From: an uncultured Myxococcales bacterium
GTDB taxonomy: Bacteria > Myxococcota > Myxococcia > Myxococcales > Myxococcaceae
Reading direction: 5' to 3'
Length of the DNA: 64,000 bases
NCBI GenBank assembly: GCA_937980205.1
Contig: CALJKW010000078.1
Coordinates: forward strand, 62,001-126,000
Shown: piece by piece, positions 48,893-58,249 of the stretch
Layout: every line of letters begins with the position of its first letter
Numbering within the stretch: the stretch's first letter is position 1
Program-made: the position numbers and the translations under genes
The notes under the pieces: model-generated
The model's input: only the letters and a program-made list of their open reading frames with translations
What the model was told of the DNA's origin: nothing
Database searches by the model: none

Positions 48893-50116
48893 ATGGACGC
48901 CGCACACACCGCCGAAGAGCGCCGCACGCCGGGCATTCGCCTCGGTCGCATCTTGGGAGTCGAGGTCCGCCTCGACTGGAGCCTGTTCCTCATCTTCGCG
49001 CTCATCGTCTTCAACCTCGGCGCGGGCCTGTTCCCCGTCTGGCACCCGACGTGGCCGCGCATCGTGAGCTGGGCCACGGCGCTCGCGGCGGCGACGCTGT
49101 TCCTGATCTCGGTCCTGGTGCACGAGCTCTCGCACGCGCTCGTGGGCCGCGCGCTCGGCAGCCCTCCGCACGGCATCACGCTCTTCCTGTTCGGCGGCAT
49201 GGCGCGCCTGCACGGTGAGCCGCGGTCGCCGGGCGCCGAGTTCCTCATCTCGATCGTCGGGCCGGTCGTGAGCCTGGTGATCGGCGTCGGAGCCTCGGTG
49301 CTCGGCTACACGATGATCGGCGCGGGGCGCGCGTCCCCCGACGACATCGAGCTCATCATGCGCGAGTCGGGTCCGATCGCGACGCTGCTGGTGTGGCTCG
49401 GGCCGGTGAACATCGCGCTCGCGGTCTTCAACCTGCTGCCCGGCTTCCCGCTCGACGGCGGCCGCGTGCTGCGGTCGATCTTCTGGGCGGTGACGCGCGA
49501 CTTCGTGAAGGCGACACGCTGGGCGTCGATCGGCGGCCAGCTCTTCGCGGCGCTGCTCGTGGGCTTCGGCATCATCAACCTGCTCTCCGGCCGCATCGGA
49601 CAGGGCCTGTGGCTGATGCTCATCGGCTGGTTCCTCGGCAGCGCCGCGCGACAGAGCTGGTTCCAGGTGATCGCGCGCCAGTCGCTGGCCGACCTGCAGC
49701 TGAAGACGGTGATGCGCACGCGGTTCGATCGCGTGGCGCCGGAGCTGAGCGTGGGCCAGCTCGTGCGCGATCACCTGATGACGACCGACCAGCGCGCGTG
49801 GCCGGTGGAGGCCGACGGGCAGCTCCGCGGCCTCGTGGTGTGGAACGACGTGCGCCGCGTCCCGCAGAACCTTTGGGAGGTGACGCCGGTGTCCGTGATC
49901 ATGACCGGACGCGAGAAGCTCGCCGCGCTTCGCGAGGACGAGACCGCCGAGGCCGCGCTCGAGCTGATGACCCAGCACGACATCGACCAGGTGCCGGTGA
50001 TGCGCGGCGATGAGCTCGTCGGCGTCGTGCGCCGCGCCGACCTGCTGAAGTGGATCGCGCTGCGGCCGGATGACAATCACCGCGGGCCGCGGCAGCTGAC
50101 GCCGCTGCAGCACTGA
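48893..50116 (+). CDS. Site-2 protease (M50) with C-terminal CBS pair
   Basis: A 407-residue protein from ATG 48893; the longer upstream frame overlaps ribokinase and is a shadow. Zinc motif HELSH (H77, E78, H81) lies in transmembrane helix VLVHELSHALVGRALG and the second metal ligand in FPLDGGRVL (Asp188), both within a six-span bundle. After ~230 residues come two CBS domains (VMRTRFDRVAPELSVGQLVR; DETAEAALELMTQHDIDQVP). Such SpoIVFB/Rip-like enzymes cut within membranes to release sigma or anti-sigma factors, and the CBS pair may sense nucleotides. The substrate is unknown. Confidence 0.9.
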   Translation: MDAAHTAEERRTPGIRLGRILGVEVRLDWSLFLIFALIVFNLGAGLFPVWHPTWPRIVSWATALAAATLFLISVLVHELSHALVGRALGSPPHGITLFLFGGMARLHGEPRSPGAEFLISIVGPVVSLVIGVGASVLGYTMIGAGRASPDDIELIMRESGPIATLLVWLGPVNIALAVFNLLPGFPLDGGRVLRSIFWAVTRDFVKATRWASIGGQLFAALLVGFGIINLLSGRIGQGLWLMLIGWFLGSAARQSWFQVIARQSLADLQLKTVMRTRFDRVAPELSVGQLVRDHLMTTDQRAWPVEADGQLRGLVVWNDVRRVPQNLWEVTPVSVIMTGREKLAALREDETAEAALELMTQHDIDQVPVMRGDELVGVVRRADLLKWIALRPDDNHRGPRQLTPLQH

Positions 50117-50168
50117 GCGCCGGGGCCTGCCGCGCTTCGCGCTCCGCTCAGCGTGAACGAGGTGCTAG

Positions 50169-51860
50169 GTGCGCCGCATGCGCCTTCCGCTGCTCGTCCT
50201 CCTGCTCGTCTGCGCCTGCGCGACCACCGGCTCCAACACGTCGAAGACGCAGCTCGACTGGCCGGGCGTCGTCGACCACATCATCCAGGGCTACTTCGCG
50301 CGGCATCCGGAGGACGCCGTGCAGGCCGGGCGCCACGAGTTCGACGGGAAGGTGCCGGATCTCTCCGAGGCGGGTCACCTGGAAGAGATCGAGTGGATGA
50401 AGAAGGAGCTTCGCTACGTCGAGAGCTATCCGATCGCCCTCAGCCCCGAGGAGCAGCGCGAGCGCGAGTACGTCATCGCGGTGCTGAAGAAGCGCCTGTT
50501 CTGGGCGGACACCATGAAGTGGTGGAAGAAGAGCCCGCTCGCGCACAGCGACGTCTTCGACCCCGAGGCGTACGTCGCGCGCGAGTACGCGCCGCTCGAG
50601 CAGCGGCTCAAGGGCTACGTCGCGCTGCTCGAGGCGACTCCGGCGGCGGTGGCGCAGCTGAAGACCGTGCTCTCGGGCGCGCCGATGCCGAAGCCGTACT
50701 CCGAGGTCGGCAAGCTCGTGTACGGCGGCTACGCCGACTTCTTCGCGAAGGACGGCCTCGAGGTCTTCGCGTCGGTGAAGGACAAGGGCAACCTCGTCGA
50801 GGCGTCGGCGAAGGCGAGCGCGGCGCTGAAGGAGCTCTCGCTGTGGCTGGGGCACAAGAACGCGACCGAGGACGCTCCGTTCGCGATCGGCGCGGACGCG
50901 ATGTCGCAGCTGCTGGCCGAGACCGAGCACGTGACGGTGCCGCTCTCGCGCATCGAGGAGCTCGGCCGCGCGGACCTCGAGCGCAACCTCGCGGCGCTGA
51001 CGACGGCGTGCGCGAAGGTGGCTCCCGGGAAGTCGCTGATGGACTGCGTGGCGCAGGTGCACGCGAAGAAGCCGGCCGAGGGTCCGGTCGCGGGCGCGAC
51101 GCGGCAGCTCGTGTCCTTGAAGAAGTTCGTCATCGAGAAGGACCTCGTGACGGTGCCCGAGGGCGAAGACGCGAAGGTGAAGGAGACTCCGCCGTACGAG
51201 CGGTGGAACGCCGCGGCCATCAAGATCCCCGGGCCGTACGAGAAGGGGCTGCCGAGCTGGTACGTCATCGCGCCGCCGGACCCGGCCTGGTCGCAGAAGG
51301 AGCGCGACGAATACGTGATGGGCGAGGCCGACCTGCTCGCGGTCAGCGTGCACGAGGTGTGGCCGGGGCACTTCTTGAACTACCTGCACGCGAAGCGCTC
51401 GAGCTCGATGATCGGCCGGCTCTTCGTCGGGTACGCGTTCGCGGAAGGGTGGGCGCACTACACCGAGGAGCTGATGATCGAGGCCGGCCTCGCCGACGGT
51501 CAGCCCGAGGTCCACATCGGGCAGATTCAAGAGGCGCTCTTGCGCAACGTGCGCCTGCTCTCGGCGATCGGCCTGCACACCGGCACGATGACGGTCGAGC
51601 AGTCGGTGAAGCTCTTCCAGGAGAAGGGCATGCAGGACCTCGCGAACGCGAAGCAGCAGGCGCGGCGCGGGACGTTCGACCCGGCGTACCTGAACTACAC
51701 GATGGGCAAGTGGATGATTCGCAAGCTGCGCGACGACTGGTGCGCGACGCGCGGCGGGCGGGCGGCGTGGAAGCAGTTCCACGACCAGTTCCTGTCTTAC
51801 GGCGGGCCTCCGGTGCCGATGGTGCGGCGGTGGATGCTGGGCGCGGGCGAGCCGCTGTAG
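50169..51860 (+). CDS. DUF885 lipoprotein metallopeptidase-like
   Basis: A 563-residue protein with lipobox LVCACATTG; ATG at 50178 is an alternative start (MRLPLLVLLLVCACA). The family is DUF885, with a zinc motif HEVWPGH (H395, E396, H401; H-E-x4-H) and a following helix AFAEGWAHYTEEL carrying the third ligand. The N-terminal ~180 residues are helical (QGYFARHPEDAVQAGRHEFD). DUF885 enzymes are gluzincin-like peptidases, probably envelope-bound. It is followed 12 nt later by a second metallopeptidase, so the two make a peptidase operon. Confidence 0.85.
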   Translation: MRRMRLPLLVLLLVCACATTGSNTSKTQLDWPGVVDHIIQGYFARHPEDAVQAGRHEFDGKVPDLSEAGHLEEIEWMKKELRYVESYPIALSPEEQREREYVIAVLKKRLFWADTMKWWKKSPLAHSDVFDPEAYVAREYAPLEQRLKGYVALLEATPAAVAQLKTVLSGAPMPKPYSEVGKLVYGGYADFFAKDGLEVFASVKDKGNLVEASAKASAALKELSLWLGHKNATEDAPFAIGADAMSQLLAETEHVTVPLSRIEELGRADLERNLAALTTACAKVAPGKSLMDCVAQVHAKKPAEGPVAGATRQLVSLKKFVIEKDLVTVPEGEDAKVKETPPYERWNAAAIKIPGPYEKGLPSWYVIAPPDPAWSQKERDEYVMGEADLLAVSVHEVWPGHFLNYLHAKRSSSMIGRLFVGYAFAEGWAHYTEELMIEAGLADGQPEVHIGQIQEALLRNVRLLSAIGLHTGTMTVEQSVKLFQEKGMQDLANAKQQARRGTFDPAYLNYTMGKWMIRKLRDDWCATRGGRAAWKQFHDQFLSYGGPPVPMVRRWMLGAGEPL

Positions 51861-51872
51861 TAGGCGCGGCGC

Positions 51873-53885
51873 ATGGCTCCTCATTACTTAGTGCTGGCCG
51901 CGGCGCTCGTGTCGGGCGCTGCTCCTTCGAAGGGTTCGACCAAGATGCTCAAGACGACTCCGAAAGCAGCGACGCTGCTGTCCACCACTGCGGAAGCCTT
52001 CACCAAGGGCTGCGACGACTCGCTCGCCAAGGCGAAGGAGCTGGTCGCGAAGGTGAAGAAGACCCCGAAGGGGCAGGACGCGAAGACGCTCGAGCTCTAC
52101 GACGAGGTCGTCGACGTCATGAGCAACGCGGGCGCGCGCTCGAGCCTCGCGAAGGAGGTCCACCCGGAGCAGAAGTTCCGCGAGGCCTGCGAGGCCTGCG
52201 AGCAGAAGCTCGAGGCGTACAACGTCGAGCTCTCGCTCGACCGCGAGCTGTACGAGGCGCTGTCGAAGATCGACGCGAAGAAGCTCGACCCGGTCGCGGG
52301 CTTCTGGCTGTTCAAGACGCTGCGCGAGTTCCGCCGCGCCGGCGTCGACCGCGACGAAGAGACGCGCGCGAAGGTGAAGGCGCTGAACGAAGAGCTCGTG
52401 AAGCTCGGCCAGGCGTTCGGCCGCAACATCCGCGACGACGTGCGCACGGTGAAGGCCGACCCGAAGGACCTCGAGGGGCTGCCCGCCGACTGGCTCGCCG
52501 CGCACCCGAAGGGCGACGACGGCAAGATCGCGGTGACGACGAACACGCCCGACTACCTGCCGGTGATGACGTACGCGAAGGGCGTGAAGCTGCGCGAGCA
52601 GCTGTGGCGGGCGTACCGCGACCGCGCGCACCCGAAGAACGTCGAGGTGCTGAACCAGATGCTCACGAAGCGGCACGAGCTGGCGACGCTGCTCGGCTAC
52701 CCGACGTGGGCCGCGTACGTGACGGAGACGAAGATGGTGAAGAGCGCGGAAGCGGCGCGCGACTTCATCGAGCAGGGCCGCACCGCCACCGAGGCGCGCG
52801 CGAAGGCCGACATGGAGCAGCTGCTCGCGCGGAAGAAGAAGGACGACCCGAAGGCGACGAGCATCGAGCCGTGGGAGCACCAGTTCTACGAAGACCGCGT
52901 CCGCGCCGAGAGCTACGGCCTCGACTCGCAGGCGCTGCGCCCGTACTTCGAGTACGGCAACGTGAAGCAGGGCGTGATGAGCATCACGTCGAAGCTCTTC
53001 GGCGTCCGCTACGCGCCCGCGTCAGACGCGAAGGTCTGGCACCCCGAGGTCGAGTCGTTCGACATCTTCGAGGGTGAGCAGCTCATCGGCCGCATTCACC
53101 TCGACATGCACCCGCGCGACGGCAAGTACAAGCACGCGGCGCAGTTCGGGCTGACGGTCGGCCGCGGCGGCAAGGAGCTGCCCGAGGCCACGCTCGTCTG
53201 CAACTTCCCCAAGCCCGGCGAGCTGATGGAGTTCTCGCAGGTGGAGACGTTCTTCCACGAGTTCGGTCACCTGCTGCACGAGATCTTCGCCGGGCGGCAG
53301 CGCTGGGCCGGCGTCTCCGGCGTGCGCACCGAGTGGGACTTCGTCGAGGTCCCGTCGATGCTGCTGCAGGAGTGGCCCCTCGACAGCACCGCGCTCAAGA
53401 CCTTCGCGAAGCACCACAAGACCGGCGAGCCGATTCCCGACGCGCTGCTGACCCAGCTCAAGCGCGCGAAGGAGTTTGGTGCGGGCCTCGACACGCGCCG
53501 GCAGTTCTTCCTGTCGGCGGTGAGCCTCGCGTTCCACGAGCGGGCTCCGGGCTTCGACACGAACCAGGTGCTCAAAGAGGTGCAGGAGAAGTTCGTGCCC
53601 TTCCGCCGCGAGTGGGTGCCCGGCTCGCACTTCGAGCTCGGCTTCGGCCACCTCGATGGGTACTCGGCGATCTATTACACGTACCAGTGGAGCACCGTCA
53701 TCGCGAAGGACCTGCTCACGAAGTTCCGTGAGAAGGGGATGCTGGATGCGAACGTGGCCACGGAGTACCGGAAGAAGGTGCTCGACCCCGGTGGCAGCGT
53801 CGAGGCCGACAAGCTGGTGAAGGATTTTCTGGGGCGGCCCCATTCGTTTGCCGCGTTCGAGGCGTGGCTCAACCAGAAGGGCTGA
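51873..53885 (+). CDS. M3-family metallopeptidase (oligopeptidase-like)
   Basis: A 670-residue protein with an N-terminal helical part and the M3 zinc signature FFHEFGHLLHEI (H462, E463, H466) followed by the Glu ligand in FVEVPSMLLQEW. The sequence HLDGYSAIYYTYQWSTVIAK toward the C-terminus is the M3 substrate-binding region. A weak hydrophobic start (APHYLVLAAALVSGA) suggests export, unusual for M3 peptidases, most of which are cytosolic. It is the second gene of the DUF885-M3 pair and would cut short peptides produced by the first. Confidence 0.9.
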   Translation: MAPHYLVLAAALVSGAAPSKGSTKMLKTTPKAATLLSTTAEAFTKGCDDSLAKAKELVAKVKKTPKGQDAKTLELYDEVVDVMSNAGARSSLAKEVHPEQKFREACEACEQKLEAYNVELSLDRELYEALSKIDAKKLDPVAGFWLFKTLREFRRAGVDRDEETRAKVKALNEELVKLGQAFGRNIRDDVRTVKADPKDLEGLPADWLAAHPKGDDGKIAVTTNTPDYLPVMTYAKGVKLREQLWRAYRDRAHPKNVEVLNQMLTKRHELATLLGYPTWAAYVTETKMVKSAEAARDFIEQGRTATEARAKADMEQLLARKKKDDPKATSIEPWEHQFYEDRVRAESYGLDSQALRPYFEYGNVKQGVMSITSKLFGVRYAPASDAKVWHPEVESFDIFEGEQLIGRIHLDMHPRDGKYKHAAQFGLTVGRGGKELPEATLVCNFPKPGELMEFSQVETFFHEFGHLLHEIFAGRQRWAGVSGVRTEWDFVEVPSMLLQEWPLDSTALKTFAKHHKTGEPIPDALLTQLKRAKEFGAGLDTRRQFFLSAVSLAFHERAPGFDTNQVLKEVQEKFVPFRREWVPGSHFELGFGHLDGYSAIYYTYQWSTVIAKDLLTKFREKGMLDANVATEYRKKVLDPGGSVEADKLVKDFLGRPHSFAAFEAWLNQKG

Positions 53886-53963
53886 GGAGTTGAACGCCGG
53901 GGACGCGTACGTCTCGACGGGCCCGCGTTCGTTCACCGGGACGTGCGCGGGGACGTTGGCGGG

Positions 53964-54338
53964 CTACGCCAACGTCTGGTCGAGCGCTGACAGCTGATCG
54001 GCCAGCCGACCCGGTGACGCCAGCTCTGCTTCGTCGAGAACTCGCGTCGGGTTCGACACCCCGTCCGCCGCGCCGATGACGACGACGCCTCGCGGGATTC
54101 GCTTGGCGGCGATCGCCGTGCTCGCTCCTCCGTGACTCACCAGCAGCGGGCGCTCGATGCGCAAGAGCTCGAACGCGCGCTTGAGCTTCAGCGTCTCGTC
54201 TCGCTCGAGCTTGAAGGCGAAGACTTCGAAGTGCGACGCCAGCGCTCCGATGAGCTGCAGCGGGGGCGCCGGGGAGAGCAGCACCAGCGGCCGCCCACTG
54301 CCGGCTCGCTCGTATTCGAGCTCTTCGATGATGGGCAT
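53964..54338 (-). CDS. Short alpha/beta-hydrolase-like protein
   Basis: A 124-residue protein from ATG 54338. GSGRPLVLLSPAPPLQLIGA, HFEVFAFKLERDETL and ERPLLVSHGGASTAIAAKR resemble an alpha/beta-hydrolase core. The nucleophile elbow would be at SHGGAS, but there is no G-x-S-x-G. The protein is half the usual length and lacks an Asp/His pair I can place, so it is either a truncated relative or a non-catalytic domain. It diverges from the amidohydrolase gene with 25 nt between starts. Confidence 0.55.
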   Translation of the reverse strand: MPIIEELEYERAGSGRPLVLLSPAPPLQLIGALASHFEVFAFKLERDETLKLKRAFELLRIERPLLVSHGGASTAIAAKRIPRGVVVIGAADGVSNPTRVLDEAELASPGRLADQLSALDQTLA

Positions 54339-54363
54339 CGCCGCACAGTGTACTTTGCGCGCG

Positions 54364-55746
54364 ATGAGACAGCTCTCGATCGTAGTCGCGTTCATCGCCA
54401 CCGGGTGCGCCAGCACGAAGTTGGTCGGCCGGGTCTCCGAGGCGCCGGGCTCGGCGTTCCTCATTCAGAACGTGAACGTCTTCGACGGCGAGCACGCCGC
54501 GGGCGTGAAGGACGTGCGCATCTTCGACGGGAAGATCGACTCGGTCGCTGAAGGAGGCTCGCTGCAGCCGTCCGACGGAGAAGAGGTCATCGACGGCAAG
54601 GGCCGCACCCTGCTCCCCGGCTTCATCGACATGCACGCGCACCTCGAGTCTCACGGTGAGCCGATCTGGGCGGTCGGGCTTCCGAAGCCCGACGACATCG
54701 TCAACGCGTACCTCTGGGCCGGCGTCACGCGCGCCCTCGTCATGCAGGGCAGCCCGCAGAACGCGAAGCTCGTGCAGCGCGTGCGCGCCGGCGAGGTGAT
54801 GGGGCCTGCGTTTCACGTCACGGGCCCCCGGCTCACCGGCCCCGACAGCTTCCCCATCAACGTCTACGAGGCGCTGCTGCCGTGGCCGTTCAGCAGCTTC
54901 GTCACCAAGGAGATTCGCACCGCCTCGAGCGCCGCCGAGGCGCGCGCCGCCGTCGACGAAGCCAAGGCCGACTTCGCTCCCGAGTTCTTCAAGATCACCT
55001 GCGACTCGTTTCCGCCCGGCGAGCCGAAGCTCAGCGCCGAGGCGATGACCGCGGCCATTCAGCGCGCGAAGGAGGTCGGCATCCGCCCCGTCGCGCACAT
55101 CGGCGCGCCCGAGGACGTGCTCATCGCCGCCGAGGCCGGCCTCGCGCTCTTCGCGCACCCTCCGACGAGCGCCGTGTTCACCGACGAGCAGGTCGCGCGC
55201 CTCGCGGAGCTGAAGATCCCGTTTCTCACCACGCAGCGCTTCCTCACCGCGCCCGGCGACTTCGCCGTCGACCACGGCAGCCCGCTCGATCGCGAGCTGG
55301 TGACCCCGAAGATGCTCGACGCGCTCGCGAACCGGCCAAAGGACTTCGAGTACCCCGCCGTCGCCAAGGGCATCGACGCCGACGCCGTGCTCGCCACGTA
55401 CAAGGCGAACCTCGCCGCCAACATCAAGAAGCTCTTCGACGCCGGAGTGCCCGTGTTCATCGGCACCGACGCCGGCTCTCCTGGCGTCATCCCCGGCGCG
55501 TCGCTGCACCGCGAGCTGCGAGCGCTGGCGGCGGTCGGCGTCTCGAACGAAGACGTGCTGAAGGCGGCGACGAGCGGGCCGGCCGACTTCCTCGATTCGC
55601 AGCGGTCGTTCGGACGCGTCGCGCCGGGTCAGCGCGCCGACCTCGTGCTGGTGAACGGAGACCCGGTGCAGGACCTCGCCGCGACCGAGCAGCTCGCCGA
55701 CGTGTTCTTCGGCGGAAAAAGGCTGAACCGCGCGAAGGCGCAGTAG
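54364..55746 (+). CDS. Lipoprotein amidohydrolase
   Basis: A 460-residue protein from ATG 54364, with lipobox VVAFIATGCAS. Amidohydrolase layout: N-terminal beta domain (IQNVNVFDGEHAAGVKDVRI), FIDMHAHLE with metal His-x-His, a lysine candidate in FFKITCDSF, a His in VAHIGAPED, AHPPTSAV, and the Asp in VFIGTDAGSPG. The C-terminal SFGRVAPGQRADLVLVNGDP is a hallmark of the imidazolonepropionase/dipeptidase-like group. Envelope location is likely. The kinase gene begins 11 nt after it. Confidence 0.85.
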   Translation: MRQLSIVVAFIATGCASTKLVGRVSEAPGSAFLIQNVNVFDGEHAAGVKDVRIFDGKIDSVAEGGSLQPSDGEEVIDGKGRTLLPGFIDMHAHLESHGEPIWAVGLPKPDDIVNAYLWAGVTRALVMQGSPQNAKLVQRVRAGEVMGPAFHVTGPRLTGPDSFPINVYEALLPWPFSSFVTKEIRTASSAAEARAAVDEAKADFAPEFFKITCDSFPPGEPKLSAEAMTAAIQRAKEVGIRPVAHIGAPEDVLIAAEAGLALFAHPPTSAVFTDEQVARLAELKIPFLTTQRFLTAPGDFAVDHGSPLDRELVTPKMLDALANRPKDFEYPAVAKGIDADAVLATYKANLAANIKKLFDAGVPVFIGTDAGSPGVIPGASLHRELRALAAVGVSNEDVLKAATSGPADFLDSQRSFGRVAPGQRADLVLVNGDPVQDLAATEQLADVFFGGKRLNRAKAQ

Positions 55747-55757
55747 CCTCCGGCAGC

Positions 55758-57548
55758 GTGAAGCCCCGGTTCGGCAAGTACCGGCTCATCGCGAAGCTCG
55801 CCACCGGCGGCATGGCGAAGGTCTTCCTCGCCGAGATGACCGGGCTCGAGGGCTTCACCAAGAAGGTCGTCATCAAGCGCATGCGCACCGCCGTCGCGCG
55901 CGACTCGGGGATGAACGCGATGTTCTTCACCGAGGCCGTGCTCGCCGGCCAGCTCAACCACCCGAACCTGGTGCACATCTACGACTTCTCCGAGGTCTCG
56001 GGAGAGCGCTTCATCGTCATGGAGTACGTCGACGGCCCGAGCCTGAAGAAGCTGATGCAGCTCGCGCACAAGCGGCGGCTGCTCTTGCCCGTCGACTGCT
56101 GCCTGAAGATTGCGTCACAGGTCTGTGAGGGCCTCGCGTACGCACACGAGAAGCGCGACGAGCGCACCGGCGAGCCGATGAAGCTCGTGCACCGCGACAT
56201 CACTCCCGACAACCTGCTCTTCGCTCGCAACGGCACGGTGAAGATCGCCGACTTCGGCATCGCGAAGGCCGCGACCCAGCTGCACCACACGCGCCCCGGC
56301 GACGTGAAGGGGAAGTTCCAGTACATCGCTCCGGAGCAGCTGCTCAGCGAGCCCATCGACGCGCGCGCCGACGTGTTCGCCCTCGGCGTGGTGCTGTGCG
56401 AGATGCTCACCGGCGTCGGCCCGTTCGTGCGCGAGAACGACGCGGCGGTGATGGACGCGATCGTGCACGACGAGGTGCCGCCGCTGTCCGCGCTGCGGCC
56501 CGATGCTCCCGCCGCGCTCGATGCCATCGTGCGCAAGGCGACGGCGAAGAGGCCGGCCGAGCGGTTTCAGTCGGCGCTCGAGCTGCAGGAGGCGATCGAC
56601 CGGCAGCTCGCGAAGATCTCACCGGTCTACGGCCCGGCCCAGCTGCGCCAGGTGATCGAGACGTTGGATCCCGCGCCGGTTGCGAGCGGCGAGGAGGAGA
56701 CCACGACCGAGGGGCCCGCCTTCGGGCTCGACGACGAGCAGGAGAAGGGCACCCAGGTCGAGGCGGTGCCAGAGGGGCGCGCCGTCACCCGCGAGGTGCA
56801 GGTGCCCGGGTCGATCGACATTCCCATCACCGGCGCCCAGGCGATGCCGCTGCCGGCTCCGGCTCGGCGATTGCCCGTCGCGCTGATGATGCTCGGCGCG
56901 GTGGTGGTCAGCGCCGCGGTCACCGTCTTGGTGATGCACGCGTTGCGGCCTCCTGCGGTGATCGTCGAGTCGGTCGTGGCGCCGGTGATGCCGGCGGTCG
57001 TCGAGGCTGCTGACGCTTCGACTGCCGTCGCTGAGGCGCCGGTTTTCGACGCTGGCGCTGTGGTGGTCGAGGACGTGATTGCTGACGCCGGCGCCGAGGA
57101 CGACGCGCCCCTCTCCCCTGCGGGGGGAGAGGGGGACGTTCTCGATGGCCGTGCTCGCGTCGTTCTGCAGTCGACTCCCGAGGCGACCGTCTATCTCGAC
57201 GGCAAGAACGTCGGCCGCACCCCGCTCGCCCTGCCGGTGAAGTACGGCGCGCACAAGCTTCGGTTCGAGGACTTCGAGCTGGGGCTCAACAAGTCCGTTC
57301 CGCTCGTCGTGCCGCACGAGCGCGAGTACAGCAAGGCGTTCGTGTTCGAGAAGGCGCGATTGTTCGTCATGGCTCCCGACGGCGCCGTCATCTACGTGAA
57401 CAAGCGCAAGATGGGCCGCGTGCCCGGGCCGGTGCAGCTCTACGAGGGCTCGCACACGGTGCGGGTGGTGTATCCGGCGACCAGCCTCGACGCGACGAAG
57501 CGCCTCGAGCTCAAGGCCGGCGACCGCTTCGAGCCGTTCGTCGACTAG
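55758..57548 (+). CDS. Ser/Thr protein kinase with PEGA-like extracytoplasmic tail
   Basis: A 596-residue protein from GTG 55758. Kinase residues 8-275: G-loop ATGGMAKVFL, VVIKRM (Lys40), HRDITPDN (Asp147), DFG (165-167), APEQ (activation end). A ~100-residue acidic linker follows, a transmembrane helix LPVALMMLGAVVVSAAVTVL (about 375-395), a second acidic linker, and a C-terminal PEGA-like beta repeat pair (VVLQSTPEATVYLDGKNVGR; VMAPDGAVIYVNKRKMGRVP). This is the classical myxobacterial eukaryotic-like kinase plan, with the sensor tail outside. It follows the amidohydrolase by 11 nt. A REP-like palindrome lies inside the second linker. Confidence 0.9.
   Translation: MKPRFGKYRLIAKLATGGMAKVFLAEMTGLEGFTKKVVIKRMRTAVARDSGMNAMFFTEAVLAGQLNHPNLVHIYDFSEVSGERFIVMEYVDGPSLKKLMQLAHKRRLLLPVDCCLKIASQVCEGLAYAHEKRDERTGEPMKLVHRDITPDNLLFARNGTVKIADFGIAKAATQLHHTRPGDVKGKFQYIAPEQLLSEPIDARADVFALGVVLCEMLTGVGPFVRENDAAVMDAIVHDEVPPLSALRPDAPAALDAIVRKATAKRPAERFQSALELQEAIDRQLAKISPVYGPAQLRQVIETLDPAPVASGEEETTTEGPAFGLDDEQEKGTQVEAVPEGRAVTREVQVPGSIDIPITGAQAMPLPAPARRLPVALMMLGAVVVSAAVTVLVMHALRPPAVIVESVVAPVMPAVVEAADASTAVAEAPVFDAGAVVVEDVIADAGAEDDAPLSPAGGEGDVLDGRARVVLQSTPEATVYLDGKNVGRTPLALPVKYGAHKLRFEDFELGLNKSVPLVVPHEREYSKAFVFEKARLFVMAPDGAVIYVNKRKMGRVPGPVQLYEGSHTVRVVYPATSLDATKRLELKAGDRFEPFVD
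57108..57134. repeat. Perfect 11-bp palindrome (REP-like) inside the kinase gene
   Basis: CCCCTCTCCCC (57108-57118), loop TGCGG, GGGGAGAGGGG (57124-57134), an exact inverted repeat. It encodes PLSPAGGEG, which interrupts the acidic Ala/Val/Asp linker without breaking the frame. The form is that of the small REP-like palindromes usually found between genes. Confidence 0.7.
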
Positions 57549-57570
57549 CCGCGCAGCCTGTCCCCATTTT

Positions 57571-58239
57571 CTACGGGCCTTCGACTGGAATGACGGGGTG
57601 CTCGCCGGCCGCGAGCATGTCGCGGACGTCGTCGTCACTCACGGGCTCGAAGTCGTCGTAGTAGTCGCTCACGGCCTCAAAGCGATCGGGCGTGAAGGCG
57701 CAGACCAGCTCGTCGAGCTCGTCGTGCAGCTCTTCGCACGCAGCGGTGGCTGCGACCGGCACGGCGCCGATGATGCGCGCCGGCCCGCGCAGCTGCAGCC
57801 CGGCGATCGCCGCGCGCATGCTCGCCCCCGTCGCGAGGCCGTCGTCGACCAGGAGCACCGTCTTGCCCGACACGCGCTCCGCGGGGCGAGCTCCGCGCCA
57901 GCGCCGCTCGTCCTCGAGCAGCGCCGCTCGCTCGCGCGCCGCGGTCGCCGAGACGACCTCGTTGCGCAGCCTCAGCGCGTCGATGAGCTCGCGGTTCAGC
58001 ACCTGCACTCCGCCGCTGCCGACGGCCCCGAGCGCGACCTCGGGGTCGAACGGCGAGCCGATCTTCCGAACGACGTACACGTCGAGCGGAGCACCGAGCT
58101 GGCGCGAGATCTCGAAGCCCACCGGCACTCCGCCCCGCGGCAGCGCGAGGACGACGACGTCCGGGCGGCCCGCGTAATGACGGAACGAGGCAGCCAGCAC
58201 GCGGCCTGCGTGGCGGCGATCTGCGTAACACCAGCTCAC
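57571..58239 (-). CDS. Phosphoribosyltransferase family protein
   Basis: A 222-residue protein from ATG 58239. PRPP-binding VLLVDDGLATGASMRAAIAG is the type I PRTase loop; ALPRGGVPVGFEISRQLGAP and DVYVVRKIGSP are the preceding core strands. The N-terminal FRHYAGRPDVVVLALPRGGV and C-terminal EPVSDDDVRDML fit the stress-associated group of PRTases in which the substrate base is not known. Length is typical. It is followed by a small gene on the same strand. Confidence 0.85.
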   Translation of the reverse strand: MSWCYADRRHAGRVLAASFRHYAGRPDVVVLALPRGGVPVGFEISRQLGAPLDVYVVRKIGSPFDPEVALGAVGSGGVQVLNRELIDALRLRNEVVSATAARERAALLEDERRWRGARPAERVSGKTVLLVDDGLATGASMRAAIAGLQLRGPARIIGAVPVAATAACEELHDELDELVCAFTPDRFEAVSDYYDDFEPVSDDDVRDMLAAGEHPVIPVEGP

Positions 58240-58249
58240 TGCAGCACCC

